DNA of 64,000 nucleotides from Mesobacillus zeae (lineage in GTDB: Bacteria; Bacillota; Bacilli; Bacillales; Cytobacillaceae), in NCBI RefSeq assembly GCF_003570705.1, contig NZ_QWVT01000019.1:62001-126000 (forward strand), given 5' to 3'. Position numbers and translations under genes: made by a program. The first letter of the stretch is position 1; every line of letters starts with the position of its first letter. Under the pieces are notes generated by a model. It saw nothing but the letters and a program-made list of their open reading frames with translations. It was not told the origin of the DNA and ran no database searches. Shown one piece after another: positions 44,969 to 54,112 of this stretch.

Positions 44969-46301
44969 TATAAACGCCAAGCTGAAAGTTTTTTGTCCGA
45001 GAATTCTGCTGCGTGAAAAACAGGTGACCCGGATAGCCTTCGGTAACAAAATGGCTGATGTGGACATCCAGGCCTATGATGGCAATCGGATCATGATTCC
45101 TGCCTGTATTTGCGACATGCTTCATTTTCCGGATAACGCTTCAAATCTTTACGCCCTCATTGACGACCATACTTTGTTTATTGGACCTTTGATTGGAATA
45201 CTTACATCGGGGTTTACCCCTTTTGCGACTCGCCCGGTCGGTGAGAGATCGTCATTTTTTTACAGGCTTCTCTCTTCAAGCAAAGAAGCCGGAGCCTTTA
45301 CTTATGTTTTCGGTAAGGAGCATATTGATTGGGACAAAGGGATAATCAGAGGCTATACAGTAATAGATTCGGAGTGGATCAAAATGGAAGTTCCTTTTCC
45401 GAATGTTATCTATGACCGGCTCCCCAACCGAAGAGCGGAGCTTGATCACGCCAACCGAGAGGTAAAGCAGCGCTTTGAGTCGGATTACCTTGTCCCTTTT
45501 TATAATCCTGGTTTTTTCAGCAAGCTAGATGTATTCGAAAGACTTCAGCAGGATGAGAGTGTATCTTCCCACCTGCCAGAAACCCATCCATTCTCATCTT
45601 TTTCTGTTATCGAGAGGATGCTTGCTGTCTATGGGCATGTGTATGTCAAGCCGATTAATGGGAGCCTTGGTAACGGCGTACACCAAATCATCTATAGCAA
45701 GCGGGAGGGCTTTTACTTTTGCCGGTATCGCGACCGAGAAGGTCATAACAAGCTATTAAAGTTTGACAGCCTTGAAGGTCTGATGGAAAAAATATTTGAA
45801 AAACGGAATCTTTCAAGCATGATTGTCCAGCAGGGAATAAGGATGCTCCGGCTTGACTCCCGGCTCGTCGATTTCCGGGTTCATACGAACAAAGATGGTG
45901 ATGGTCGTTGGCAGATCGCTGCCATTGCAGCAAAGATCGGGGGCACTGGCAGTGCGACTACACATGTCAATAACGGCGGCGAAGTAAAGACCTTGACGGA
46001 ACTGTTCGAAGCTCCGGAAGACCGGTTGAGGTATGAACAGCTGCTTTCGGCTGCTGCACTCAACTTAAGCAATTCGCTTGAAGAACAGATGACAGGCTTT
46101 ATCGGGGAAATTGGATTTGACTTTGGAATCGACAGGGAGGATAAAGTCTGGCTGTTTGAAGCAAATTCGAAACCGGGCAGATCTATATTCAAGCATCCCG
46201 AATTGAAGGAATTCGATATCCTCACAAGAAAGCTGTCTCTCGCCTATGGTGTATACCTTGCTGAAAAAGCGATTTTACATCCAGAGGAATTATTTACATG
46301 A
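44940..46301 (+). CDS. yheD: YheD, ATP-grasp spore protein (array copy 3)
   Basis: 453 residues, the same length as B. subtilis YheD (endospore coat-associated; localises around the forespore). It has an extra N-terminal domain of ~100 residues (KRYQIEVNINAKLKVFCP ...) absent from copies 1 and 2. Common blocks follow: FPNVIYDRLPNRRAELDH, HVYVKPINGSLGNGVHQI, MIVQQGIRML, VDFRVHTNKDGDG, FIGEIGFDFGIDREDKVWLFEANSKPGRS. ATG 44940 has AAAGGAG at 7 nt within the end of copy 2; it overlaps copy 4 through ATGA. Confidence 0.92.
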   Translation: MKKRYQIEVNINAKLKVFCPRILLREKQVTRIAFGNKMADVDIQAYDGNRIMIPACICDMLHFPDNASNLYALIDDHTLFIGPLIGILTSGFTPFATRPVGERSSFFYRLLSSSKEAGAFTYVFGKEHIDWDKGIIRGYTVIDSEWIKMEVPFPNVIYDRLPNRRAELDHANREVKQRFESDYLVPFYNPGFFSKLDVFERLQQDESVSSHLPETHPFSSFSVIERMLAVYGHVYVKPINGSLGNGVHQIIYSKREGFYFCRYRDREGHNKLLKFDSLEGLMEKIFEKRNLSSMIVQQGIRMLRLDSRLVDFRVHTNKDGDGRWQIAAIAAKIGGTGSATTHVNNGGEVKTLTELFEAPEDRLRYEQLLSAAALNLSNSLEEQMTGFIGEIGFDFGIDREDKVWLFEANSKPGRSIFKHPELKEFDILTRKLSLAYGVYLAEKAILHPEELFT

Positions 46302-47485
46302 AGATATATTATGATCCCTGGCAGGAGCGCTGGTTCCATCAGAACAATGAGCATGGAGCTCTTTCATTTGGAGCTGCTTCTTCCAGGCTTCCGTGCGTGA
46401 GGCCCTTAAATGAAAGTCGGCTGATCTCATACGAAGTGCTCCTCAACGAAAAAAGCAGGAATGCAGGCCCTATTATTGGTATCATGACAGCTCAAAAAGG
46501 TGAAAAAGGCGTTGCCGGGAACTCCTCCCTGTTCATCTCCCTCCAGAAGGAAGCAATCAAAAAAAGTGGACTCTGTGTAGTCTTTTGTCCTGAATCGGTG
46601 GAATCCCACCAAATTTCTGGTTATATCTTCCTCCCTGATCCCGAAAAATGGGCCAAGGTAACCACTCCGCTCCCACACGTTGTCTATAACCGCGTCCCTT
46701 TCCGTAAAACAGAAGAGACATCTTCGTTTTTAAAAGCTGCAGCGGTCTTCAAAGAGTGGAAAATTCCCTTTTTCAACCCTTCCTTCCTTCATAAGCATGA
46801 GCTTTACCAGCTTTTTAAGAAAGATTCCTTTCTTGCCCCGCTGATGCCTGAGACAATCAAGATTGAAAGCATGGAACAGCTTCACGATTTTCTTACTAGT
46901 CAGAAGTCGGTTTACTTAAAACCATGCTTGTCCTCACAAGGTAAAGGACTCTACGCTGTCCGGATTGATGGCGGCTTGCTGGAATGGAGCGGTCACCAAT
47001 CCCGGAAGGAATACCGATCTTTTGAAGAACTATGGGATAATAACAGCAGTCTCCTCCTTGAAAAGGATTATATTGCCCAATCTGAAATTTCGCCTGATCT
47101 CCTTGATGGCAAACGCTATGATTTCAGGGTTCATGCACTTGATGGTCCTGAAGGCTACACGGTGACAGGTGTCGGTATCAGACTTTCGCAAACGCAAAAC
47201 CTGACTACCCATATTCCAAACGGAGGGATTCTTATCCCGTATGAACCGCTTCGAACCAGGCAGCATGACCGCTTTTTCGAAAAAGCAGTCATGGCAGCAG
47301 GTGCTTTGATCTCCAAAAATCTAGGTTACTTCGGAGAGTTTTCAATCGATGCCGGATTAACCTCCAGCGGGAACTATGTCATCTATGAAATTAATTCAAA
47401 ACCGATGTCCTTCGATGAAGAGCATATTGAACAAAAAAGGGTTTCGCTCCTAACAAATTTACTTTTTAGAAAGGCAGGTTTTTGA
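46298..47485 (+). CDS. yheC: YheC, ATP-grasp spore protein (array copy 4)
   Basis: 395 residues, related to B. subtilis YheC. N-terminus MKIYYDPWQERWFHQ is a small domain like that of YheD; then LPHVVYNRVPFRKTEETS, SVYLKPCLSSQGKGLYAV, YIAQSEISPD, YDFRVHALDGPEGY, GYFGEFSIDAGLTSSGNYVIYEINSKPMSF. The late E-x-N-S-K-P motif and acidic ligands are retained. Translationally coupled to yheD (ATGA overlap). Role in spore assembly is inferred from the family; the ligated substrate is unknown. Confidence 0.9.
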   Translation: MKIYYDPWQERWFHQNNEHGALSFGAASSRLPCVRPLNESRLISYEVLLNEKSRNAGPIIGIMTAQKGEKGVAGNSSLFISLQKEAIKKSGLCVVFCPESVESHQISGYIFLPDPEKWAKVTTPLPHVVYNRVPFRKTEETSSFLKAAAVFKEWKIPFFNPSFLHKHELYQLFKKDSFLAPLMPETIKIESMEQLHDFLTSQKSVYLKPCLSSQGKGLYAVRIDGGLLEWSGHQSRKEYRSFEELWDNNSSLLLEKDYIAQSEISPDLLDGKRYDFRVHALDGPEGYTVTGVGIRLSQTQNLTTHIPNGGILIPYEPLRTRQHDRFFEKAVMAAGALISKNLGYFGEFSIDAGLTSSGNYVIYEINSKPMSFDEEHIEQKRVSLLTNLLFRKAGF

Positions 47486-47545
47486 AGCTTATATTCGCGA
47501 GTCACCCCACTGCCCCTGTACAATGGAATCAGGAGGGGATGGCGC

Positions 47546-47758
47546 ATGCTGACACATTTTCAATACAAACCGTTGTTTGAAAACAAGGAGTTACCTGGCT
47601 GGAGATTTTCATTTTACTTTAGGAAGGAAAGGTATGCAGGAGTCTATCATCCGGATGGAAAAATAGAATGGGTCACTGCAGCTCCGCCTGAAAAAGCGGA
47701 AGATCAGGTAACAGGACAGATCCATGAACTGATGCTGTTCCATGTATATGATAAGTAA
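47546..47758 (+). CDS. yheE: YheE-like small protein
   Basis: 70 residues: LTHFQYKPLFENKELPGWRFSFYFRKERYAGVYHPDGKIEW ... HELMLFHVYDK. Size, sequence type and position after yheC match B. subtilis YheE. AGGAGGGG precedes the ATG. Function unknown; likely co-transcribed with the ATP-grasp genes (60-nt gap, no terminator seen). Confidence 0.85.
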   Translation: MLTHFQYKPLFENKELPGWRFSFYFRKERYAGVYHPDGKIEWVTAAPPEKAEDQVTGQIHELMLFHVYDK

Positions 47759-47763
47759 GACAG

Positions 47764-47796
47764 CAAAAAAAAGACGCCCTGTTGTATAGGGCGTCC
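47764..47796 (-). terminator. terminator between yheE and the CstR-like gene
   Basis: Stem GACGCCCT/AGGGCGTC (47773-47780 with 47788-47795), 7-nt loop, eight A on the plus strand giving a U-run for the minus transcript. It can also block plus-strand transcription weakly. Confidence 0.8.
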
Positions 47797-48056
47797 TATC
47801 TGCTTTTAACAATCATATTTACTGCTTCCTGGATGGCATCCTCTGCATTCCTACCTTCTTCAGTCGCTTCTCTTATACATGTTTCCAAATTTTTTGCCAC
47901 GATATATCCCATCGCCCTGTCAACAGCCGAGCGTACCGCAGACAGCTGTGTAACAACATCCTTACAATGATTTTCTTCTTCCATCATGCGAATAACGCCT
48001 CTAACCTGTCCTTCCAGCCGTTTCAAACGGTTCTTCATTTCCGGTGTGTAATCCAC
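47796..48056 (-). CDS. CsoR/CstR-family repressor with CstR-type cysteine pair
   Basis: 86-residue DUF156 repressor. Copper-sensing CsoR uses Cys-His-Cys; here the His position is Asn (KNLETC, N56), while Cys31 (ENHCKDV) and Cys60 occupy the positions of the reactive pair in staphylococcal CstR. This points to sensing of persulfides or other reactive sulfur rather than Cu(I). GTG 48056 (MDYTPEMKNRLKRLEGQVRG) has GAGG at 10 nt. No sulfur-oxidation or copper genes are adjacent, so its target is elsewhere or is the divergent regulator gene. Confidence 0.85.
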   Translation of the reverse strand: MDYTPEMKNRLKRLEGQVRGVIRMMEEENHCKDVVTQLSAVRSAVDRAMGYIVAKNLETCIREATEEGRNAEDAIQEAVNMIVKSR

Positions 48057-48094
48057 TCTGAAAACACCTCTTTCTGTCAGATAAATCAATAATG

Positions 48095-48107
48095 TATATC
48101 ATATACT
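48095..48107. promoter_or_regulatory. palindrome in the CstR-like/PucR-type intergenic region
   Basis: GTATAT-C-ATATAC, a perfect 13-bp palindrome 39 nt upstream of the CstR-like start and 122 nt before the divergent regulator. It may be an operator or merely A/T-rich promoter sequence. Confidence 0.25.
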
Positions 48108-48228
48108 GTAATCGCATTCCGATACCCGCCGAAAGATAAACCAGCTCGGGTCGTATCCTGACAATCTTTACTGATATAATAATAAAAGAAATCGGACTAC
48201 ATATCAAATTATAAAAGAGGGTACGACC

Positions 48229-49128
48229 ATGCTGAAGCAACTCCAAAACTACTTTCAAAATACATTGATCTCAAACGATCTGCCCTATCCTCGTCCAACA
48301 GACTTCTTCTGGTTCAGGGAACATGGAAAAATCGAATGGATTGGAATTCCAAAAAGGGAACTGCAGCAAGGACAGCTTGACCTTTTAAAAGGCTTGTTCG
48401 AAATGGCCGAGCCTGAAAATATGTCTATCCTTTCCGGCAAAGCCAAAGAATGGCGTGACTATCTCTTACTGGACGGACCCCTGCCTGTCGAGCCAGCAGA
48501 AAGCGTACGTTTCATCCAGTTCCAAACAAGCGGGGCCATTACCGGCAGCGGGGAGTTCAGTGAAGCCTTGCAAGAGTTTTTTCTTGGCTCAACAATCATC
48601 TGGATTGACCCCCGAAATGGCATCATTGCCGAAACTGGCAAGGCCCCATTATATGACGAGGATGAAATATTCTCGATTGCCCGCACTCTTGAAAGCGATT
48701 TTTATATAAAAACCTTCTTTTATATAGGAAAGACCCGCCATGCTTATCTTCCCTTAAAAGAATTATTCATGCAGGAAAGGGAGATGTTTGCGGAGTCACT
48801 CACCTTAATTCCTGGCGAGCGAGTCTTTATGCTGGAGAAAATCATCCCGTCTTCTATTGCCGCGCATTTGCCCCAGAATCTGAATAGCCTGATCAAGGCA
48901 GATATTGCGCCTGTTTTAGAAGAAGACCCTGAACTGTTGGATACACTGCTCGTGTTCCTTAAGTGCGGATCAAATGTCTCTCTTGCCGCGAAACAGCTAT
49001 ACATCCACAGGAACACCCTCCAGTATCGCCTTGAAAAATTCTCTGAGCGGACAGGGATCAATCTCAAGGACTTCCACAGCAGCATCACTGTCTACCTTGC
49101 ATGCCTTCATGGTTTCAGGTCAAATTGA
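48229..49128 (+). CDS. PucR/CdaR-type transcriptional regulator
   Basis: 299 residues. The C-terminal ~60 residues form the PucR-type helix-turn-helix: LLDTLLVFLKCGSNVSLAAKQLYIHRNTLQYRLEKFSERTGINLKDF. The N-terminal 200 residues are a sensor region I do not recognise (WFREHGKIEWIGIPKREL ...). AGAGGG lies before ATG 48229. It precedes msmX by 110 nt on the same strand, so a role in sugar-uptake control is plausible but unproven. Confidence 0.82.
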   Translation: MLKQLQNYFQNTLISNDLPYPRPTDFFWFREHGKIEWIGIPKRELQQGQLDLLKGLFEMAEPENMSILSGKAKEWRDYLLLDGPLPVEPAESVRFIQFQTSGAITGSGEFSEALQEFFLGSTIIWIDPRNGIIAETGKAPLYDEDEIFSIARTLESDFYIKTFFYIGKTRHAYLPLKELFMQEREMFAESLTLIPGERVFMLEKIIPSSIAAHLPQNLNSLIKADIAPVLEEDPELLDTLLVFLKCGSNVSLAAKQLYIHRNTLQYRLEKFSERTGINLKDFHSSITVYLACLHGFRSN

Positions 49129-49239
49129 CAGCAAAGTGCATGAAAACAGGCTGGAATCTTTGTGCACTTTGCCGGTGTGATTTTAAGGCTGCTTCTGTAA
49201 ACTAAGGATTGTAAACGAATCCACTAAGGAGAGATGAAC

Positions 49240-50340
49240 GTGGCTGAATTAAAACTTGAGCAGATTTATAAAATTTATGATAATAACGTAACAGCTGTCA
49301 GTGATTTTAACCTTCACATCGAAGATAAAGAATTCATCGTATTCGTCGGACCTTCGGGCTGCGGAAAATCCACTACCCTTCGAATGATTGCTGGTCTTGA
49401 AGAAATATCCAAAGGTGATTTTTATATTGATGGAAAACGCGTCAACGATGTTCCTCCAAAAGATCGGGATATCGCCATGGTTTTCCAAAACTACGCCCTT
49501 TACCCACATATGTCTGTCTATGACAATATGGCATTCGGCCTAAAGCTTCGGAAGTTTCCGAAGGATGAAATCGACCGCCGAGTGAAGGAAGCGGCCAAAA
49601 TTCTTGGCTTGGAAGCCTACCTTGACCGGAAACCAAAAGCATTGTCCGGAGGTCAGCGGCAGCGTGTCGCGCTCGGCCGTGCCATCGTCCGCGATGCAAA
49701 GGTCTTCCTGATGGACGAGCCGTTATCAAACCTTGATGCTAAGCTCCGTGTCCAGATGCGGGCAGAAATCGCCAAGCTTCACCGCCGCCTGAACACTACA
49801 ACTATATATGTAACGCATGACCAGACTGAAGCGATGACAATGGCGACCCGCCTTGTTGTCATGAAGGATGGTATAATTCAACAGGTTGGCGCGCCAAAAG
49901 ATGTATATGAAAATCCTGAGAATGTATTTGTCGGCGGCTTCATCGGCTCTCCGTCCATGAACTTCCTAAGCGGTAAGCTGGTTGACGGCCAATTCGTCAC
50001 AGGAGAAACTTCCATTGCGGTGCCCGAAGGAAAAATGAAGGTTCTTCGCAGCCAAGGCTATATCGGTAAAAACATCACCCTCGGTATCAGGCCAGAGGAT
50101 CTGCACGACGAGCCGCTTTTCATCGAAGCTTCCAAAGGAACTTCCGTTAAGATGCATGTCGATGTGGCAGAACTGCTCGGCGCTGAAACAATGGTATACT
50201 CCTCCATTGAAGGGCAGGATATTGTGGCACGCATCGATTCACGCACAGACATCCAGCCTGGCGAAGACATTGAGCTTGCTTTCGATATGAACAAAGCTCA
50301 TTTCTTCGATGCCGAAACAGAATTAAGAATCCGTCAATAA
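49240..50340 (+). CDS. msmX: multi-sugar ABC transporter ATPase MsmX (UgpC/MalK type)
   Basis: Shared ATPase that energises several carbohydrate ABC importers in Bacillus. Walker [10 protein letters not shown] near residue 38, signature [14 protein letters not shown], Walker [17 protein letters not shown]-loop [12 protein letters not shown], then the TOBE/OB domain (from about 235) typical of the MalK group. About 366 residues. GTG 49240 ([14 protein letters not shown]) has AAGGAG at 8 nt and matches the known N-terminus; ATG 49234 is too near. No permease or binding-protein genes are adjacent, as expected for a multi-use ATPase. Confidence 0.93.
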   Translation: MAELKLEQIYKIYDNNVTAVSDFNLHIEDKEFIVFVGPSGCGKSTTLRMIAGLEEISKGDFYIDGKRVNDVPPKDRDIAMVFQNYALYPHMSVYDNMAFGLKLRKFPKDEIDRRVKEAAKILGLEAYLDRKPKALSGGQRQRVALGRAIVRDAKVFLMDEPLSNLDAKLRVQMRAEIAKLHRRLNTTTIYVTHDQTEAMTMATRLVVMKDGIIQQVGAPKDVYENPENVFVGGFIGSPSMNFLSGKLVDGQFVTGETSIAVPEGKMKVLRSQGYIGKNITLGIRPEDLHDEPLFIEASKGTSVKMHVDVAELLGAETMVYSSIEGQDIVARIDSRTDIQPGEDIELAFDMNKAHFFDAETELRIRQ

Positions 50341-50351
50341 TAAAACTCACG

Positions 50352-50389
50352 AATCCAGCCGCACTCTTAAGAGTGCGGCTGGATTTTTT
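50352..50389 (+). terminator. terminator after msmX
   Basis: 15-bp perfect stem AATCCAGCCGCACTC/GAGTGCGGCTGGATT (50352-50366 with 50371-50385), TTAA loop, six T. Confidence 0.95.
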
Positions 50390-50424
50390 CCTTAGCCTAT
50401 GCCATCTGCCCTTTCGCAAAAACG

Positions 50425-50667
50425 TCATTCTTTTATAAGCATAATCCTGCCTGCCCTGCACTCAGAGCAAACAAATAAATGCGGGCATTCTCCATCCTGC
50501 ATGTCCTTCGGATAGCCATCCTCCAGCTTCATCATATCAATTGGCATATAAGGACTGTAATCATCATAATACTCTGCTTCGCGTCCATTATCCTCCATTC
50601 CCGAACCGCAATCAGGACAGTTAGGGTGTACCTCTCTAAAACCGTTGCAAAGCGGACACATTCCCAT
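50425..50667 (-). CDS. small zinc-ribbon-like protein, unknown function
   Basis: 80 residues with three CxxC pairs: MCPLCNG and CPDCG at the N-terminus and CSECR near the C-terminus, plus ECPHLFVC. The middle is acidic with YYDDYSPYMPIDMM. Probably binds one or two zinc ions. GGTGG lies 5 nt before ATG 50667. Conserved-looking but not a family I can name. Confidence 0.7.
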   Translation of the reverse strand: MGMCPLCNGFREVHPNCPDCGSGMEDNGREAEYYDDYSPYMPIDMMKLEDGYPKDMQDGECPHLFVCSECRAGRIMLIKE

Positions 50668-50768
50668 TTAATCCACCCTTTCTTTGCTGCATAACCCTAT
50701 TGTTTGTCAAGATCATGAGGTTATGTAGCTGATCTGTTGCATAGGTATTAATTCCCTGATTCTACGGC

Positions 50769-50798
50769 AGTATAAACAGTGAAAAAACAACCATAATA
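50769..50798 (+). promoter_or_regulatory. possible sigma-G (forespore) promoter of the SASP gene
   Basis: AGTATA (50769-50774), 17-nt spacer, CATAATA (50792-50798). The -10 matches the sigma-G form CATANTA. It would give a leader of about 150 nt before the SASP ATG, longer than usual. Confidence 0.4.
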
Positions 50799-50955
50799 CT
50801 TAGTACAGCAGCAATCCCTTGCTAAAGCTGAATCCCCCCTAAGGACCTGAACTTTACGATTCGGGCCAGGCAGGCTGCTATTGTCATTGCCAGATTGGTT
50901 CAATTCCAAGCTGGCCCTAAACCACAACAAGTTAAACACAAAGGAGGAAAAACTA

Positions 50956-51162
50956 ATGGCTAGAAGCAACAACTCTAATCAATTATTGGTTCCTGGTGTT
51001 GAAGCAGCTCTTGATCAAATGAAATATGAAATTGCTCAGGAATTCGGAGTTAACCTTGGAGCAGAAACTACTTCCCGCGCAAACGGATCTGTTGGGGGAG
51101 AAATCACAAAGCGTCTTGTAAGCATGGCTCAACAGCAGCTTGGCGGCGGATTTCAGCGCTAA
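50956..51162 (+). CDS. sspB: alpha/beta-type small acid-soluble spore protein
   Basis: 68-residue DNA-binding spore protein that coats forespore DNA and protects it from UV and heat. Sequence [55 protein letters not shown] contains the GPR protease site E-I-A-Q-E and both conserved helices. ATG 50956 follows AAAGGAGGAAAAACTA. The yheE-sspB neighbourhood is that of B. subtilis; whether it is SspA- or SspB-equivalent is not decidable from sequence. Confidence 0.93.
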   Translation: MARSNNSNQLLVPGVEAALDQMKYEIAQEFGVNLGAETTSRANGSVGGEITKRLVSMAQQQLGGGFQR

Positions 51163-51182
51163 TTAACTAAATGAGAAATGGC

Positions 51183-51213
51183 AAAGCCCCCTTTTATCAA
51201 GGGGGCTTTTTAT
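51183..51213. terminator. bidirectional terminator between SASP gene and fumC
   Basis: 11-bp perfect stem AAAGCCCCCTT/AAGGGGGCTTT (51183-51193 with 51199-51209), 5-nt loop, T-runs on both sides. Confidence 0.9.
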
Positions 51214-52592
51214 TAAATCATTTTTTCTGGTTTTACCCATTGTTCATACTGTTCTCCACTTAAATGTCCTGACCTTACAGCCGCTTCTTTCAATGTCAGG
51301 CTCTCCCGAAAAGCATGCTTTGCAATTTCCGCGGCCTTTTCATACCCAATATGCGGATTCAAGGCAGTTACAAGCATCAATGATGTTTCAAGATTCTTAT
51401 CGATGACTACCCTGTTTGCTTTTATCCCAACCGCACAATTATTATTAAAAGATTCCATGCCATCTGCAAGCAGATTGACACTTTGAAGAAAATTATAGAT
51501 GATGACAGGTTTAAACACATTGAGTTCAAAGTTCCCCTGGCTTGCTGCAAAGCCGATCGTTGCATCATTGCCAAACACCTGGCAGCTTATCATGGTAAGC
51601 GCCTCGCTTTGTGTCGGGTTTACTTTTCCTGGCATGATGGAACTTCCAGGCTCATTTTCTGGGATGGTTATTTCTCCGATTCCACTTCTTGGCCCACTCG
51701 CAAGCCAACGGACGTCATTTGCAATTTTCATCAGGTCAGCCGCTAGTGCCTTCAAAGCGCCATGGACATGCACAAGCTCATCGTGAGAAGTCAGGGCGTG
51801 GAATTTATTAGCAGAACTATAAAACTCCATTTGAGTAAGAGTGGAAAGTTCCTCGGCCATAAGCACTCCAAATTCCTTGCCGGCGTTGATACCAGTGCCA
51901 ACCGCGGTACCGCCGATAGCTAGGTCACTGAGATGCGCTGCCGCTTCGGTAATCATGCTTTTATCTTTTTCGAGCATTGCCTTCCAGCCGCTCACTTCCT
52001 GGCCGAGAGTCAGCGGAGTGGCATCCTGAAGATGAGTTCTTCCGATTTTTATAACATCATGGTACTCTCGTTCTTTTTCTGTAAGCGTTGTCTTTAAATT
52101 GTTAAGTGATGGCAGAAGTTTGCTGTTCAGTACTTTTGCAGCAGCAAGATGCATGGCGGTTGGAAATGTATCATTCGAACTTTGCGACATATTGACGTCA
52201 TCATTAGGGTGAACAGTTTCCGTTCCCCCTGCAGCTTTCAAAATTTCATTGGCCCTTCGAGCAACAACTTCGTTGACGTTCATGTTCGACTGTGTACCGC
52301 TCCCTGTCTGCCAGACTACCAGCGGAAAATGGTCGTCGAACCGGCCTGCAATTAATTCGTCGCATGCCTGGCATATTGCATCTTTTTTCGTTTCCGGCAA
52401 TTTGCCAAGCCTAGAATTCACTGATGCTGCAGCCTTTTTAATCTGTGCGAAAGCCAGAATCACTTCCACCGGCATTTTTTCACCGCCGATTTTAAAATTG
52501 TCCTTGCTCCTTTGTGTCTGTGCTCCCCAGTATTTATCAGAAGGTACCCTGACCTCCCCCAGCGTATCTCTTTCCAACCGGTACTCTGCCAT
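51213..52592 (-). CDS. fumC: class II fumarate hydratase
   Basis: TCA-cycle enzyme interconverting fumarate and malate (citG in B. subtilis). 459 residues. [58 protein letters not shown] and the family signature [13 protein letters not shown] are all intact, as is the N-terminal [33 protein letters not shown] ribosome binding site. Stands alone between two terminators. Confidence 0.96.
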   Translation of the reverse strand: MAEYRLERDTLGEVRVPSDKYWGAQTQRSKDNFKIGGEKMPVEVILAFAQIKKAAASVNSRLGKLPETKKDAICQACDELIAGRFDDHFPLVVWQTGSGTQSNMNVNEVVARRANEILKAAGGTETVHPNDDVNMSQSSNDTFPTAMHLAAAKVLNSKLLPSLNNLKTTLTEKEREYHDVIKIGRTHLQDATPLTLGQEVSGWKAMLEKDKSMITEAAAHLSDLAIGGTAVGTGINAGKEFGVLMAEELSTLTQMEFYSSANKFHALTSHDELVHVHGALKALAADLMKIANDVRWLASGPRSGIGEITIPENEPGSSIMPGKVNPTQSEALTMISCQVFGNDATIGFAASQGNFELNVFKPVIIYNFLQSVNLLADGMESFNNNCAVGIKANRVVIDKNLETSLMLVTALNPHIGYEKAAEIAKHAFRESLTLKEAAVRSGHLSGEQYEQWVKPEKMI

Positions 52593-52687
52593 GACATTTC
52601 CTCCTGTATGGTACTTCCTGATTATTCATTCTCTTCTAGCATAATATTTTTCTTCAGAAAATCACAGTAAGAAGATTTAATATAATA

Positions 52688-52724
52688 CAAAAAGCCGGCG
52701 CTTTACTTGATGCGCTGGCTTTTA
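52688..52724 (-). terminator. terminator after the DUF4097 gene
   Basis: Stem AAAGCCGGCGC/GCGCTGGCTTT (52691-52701 with 52712-52722; one mismatch in the minus transcript), T-run for minus transcription. Confidence 0.65.
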
Positions 52725-52756
52725 TGCTGGTTTACCAGACACCCGGAACCTGCCGG

Positions 52757-53650
52757 CTATCTGATTGCCAAGTCCCCTGATGTAGTTTTAACTTTTAAGG
52801 CATTGGCACCATTTCCGATGATGCCTTTAGCAAAATTCTTTCCTTTGTCCTTATACATCACATCCTGCAATTCTATAGACGGTTTACCGGAGTCTCCCTG
52901 AAAATCTATTTTTAATGATTCCGGATTCTTTTCGAAGGCCATCTCGACATCCCCGCTTGTCGTACCAATATCGAGCTCCTTAAATTCAGAACTTTGTTTC
53001 ATTTTTACTGTCCCGGAAGTGATGTGTATCTTACCGTTCTCGCAATTCAGTGCTTCAGTTTCAACATTCCCGCTAGTCGAATCGATTGAGAAAAACTTTA
53101 CTGAATTGCGGGTCAATTTAACATCTCCACTAGTAGTATGAATCGACAAAGCATCTTCTGTTTCTATTTCTCTGATATTCTGCTCACCAGAAGTTGTCTT
53201 GGATTTAAAATTGTGGGCAGAAATGTTTTCGACCTCAATATTTCCCGAAGTTGTTGACACCGCTAACTCACGATAGACCTTTTTAGGTACAGTAACGTGA
53301 ATATTTATATCCTTTTCACTCCCAAATTTAATCCCAACAGTATTTTCATTTGTTAAATACTTGATATTTAATACGCTGCCATTTTCTTTCGTTTTCAAAC
53401 GGTATTTACCTTTTAGTTTTTTGTCGATCATCCCAGTCGCTCTCACAGTAATTGTGTCAGCCGTATCCGGCACGATTTTCACATTGGCTGATGAGGTTTG
53501 GACGCTCAATGCATCAATATTCGCTGCCTCAGACACGACTTCTTCATTTACCTCGGCCTTTGCAAATTCTGTATGATAATATGGTTTGCCCAGGACATAC
53601 ACAGCAGTTATTATAAGGACCAAACTCGCTGCAAAAATCATTTTCTTCAC
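52757..53650 (-). CDS. DUF4097-family beta-helix surface protein (LiaG-like)
   Basis: 297 residues: an N-terminal membrane anchor (KKMIFAASLVLIITAVYVLG) and a repeated strand pattern with TTSGNIEVENI, TTSGEQNIREIE, TTSGDVKLTRN, STSGNVETEAL, TTSGDVEMAF, TTSGDLAIR about every 20-25 residues, the hallmark of DUF4097 right-handed beta-helices. Expected on the outer membrane face. Related proteins (LiaG) sit in envelope-stress operons, but no two-component genes are adjacent here. Function unknown. Confidence 0.82.
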   Translation of the reverse strand: MKKMIFAASLVLIITAVYVLGKPYYHTEFAKAEVNEEVVSEAANIDALSVQTSSANVKIVPDTADTITVRATGMIDKKLKGKYRLKTKENGSVLNIKYLTNENTVGIKFGSEKDINIHVTVPKKVYRELAVSTTSGNIEVENISAHNFKSKTTSGEQNIREIETEDALSIHTTSGDVKLTRNSVKFFSIDSTSGNVETEALNCENGKIHITSGTVKMKQSSEFKELDIGTTSGDVEMAFEKNPESLKIDFQGDSGKPSIELQDVMYKDKGKNFAKGIIGNGANALKVKTTSGDLAIR

Positions 53651-53831
53651 CTATTTTCCCCCTTGCCGAAATTTTGTAGATAATATGAGTTGAATTGCTG
53701 AACTTTACTTTTTTCGTGTGGTTTCTAGCTTGAGGAAAAAGGAGATGGACATTAGTCAAATTTACAGAGATGGTTTACTTTATCAGAAAGCTCTGTCAAG
53801 CAATCAGAGAGAATAACACCGATGAAAAATA

Positions 53832-53872
53832 GAAAAAAGCCAGCCTTCAATTGGATAAGCCGGCCTTTTTCT
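53832..53872 (-). terminator. terminator after the 26-residue membrane protein gene
   Basis: Imperfect stem GCC(n)GC(n)TT/AAG(n)CC... at 53839-53847 and 53857-53864, with six A at 53833-53838 giving the U-run on the minus transcript. Confidence 0.5.
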
Positions 53873-53888
53873 GTATTTTAGTTCAAAC

Positions 53889-53969
53889 TTATTTAGCAAT
53901 TGCATACCCAATGAAATAACCAAGGACCATTATGCTTGCTATTGCAAGCGTTACTGAGAACTGCTCCAT
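53889..53969 (-). CDS. 26-residue single-helix membrane micro-protein
   Basis: MEQFSVTLAIASIMVLGYFI then GYAIAK: one hydrophobic helix and a basic end. AAGGAGGGCTGGACA gives a strong ribosome binding site, and a terminator follows, both arguing for a real gene. No family recognised. Confidence 0.55.
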   Translation of the reverse strand: MEQFSVTLAIASIMVLGYFIGYAIAK

Positions 53970-54112
53970 TGTCCAGCCCTCCTTAATGTTAAGGTTGTTT
54001 ATCATAAAATTAACATATTAAAGAGCGGCTTCTCTGATGGAATTCTTACTTTTTTGTGACGAAAATATGAATAATAGTGATAATCCTCATACTAGTTAAA
54101 TTTAACACGAAG

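Noticed and set aside
48121-48165. GATACCCG and CGGGTCGTATC as an inverted operator near the CstR-like gene
   Set aside because: Arms pair only if a 3-nt insertion is allowed; too weak to call.
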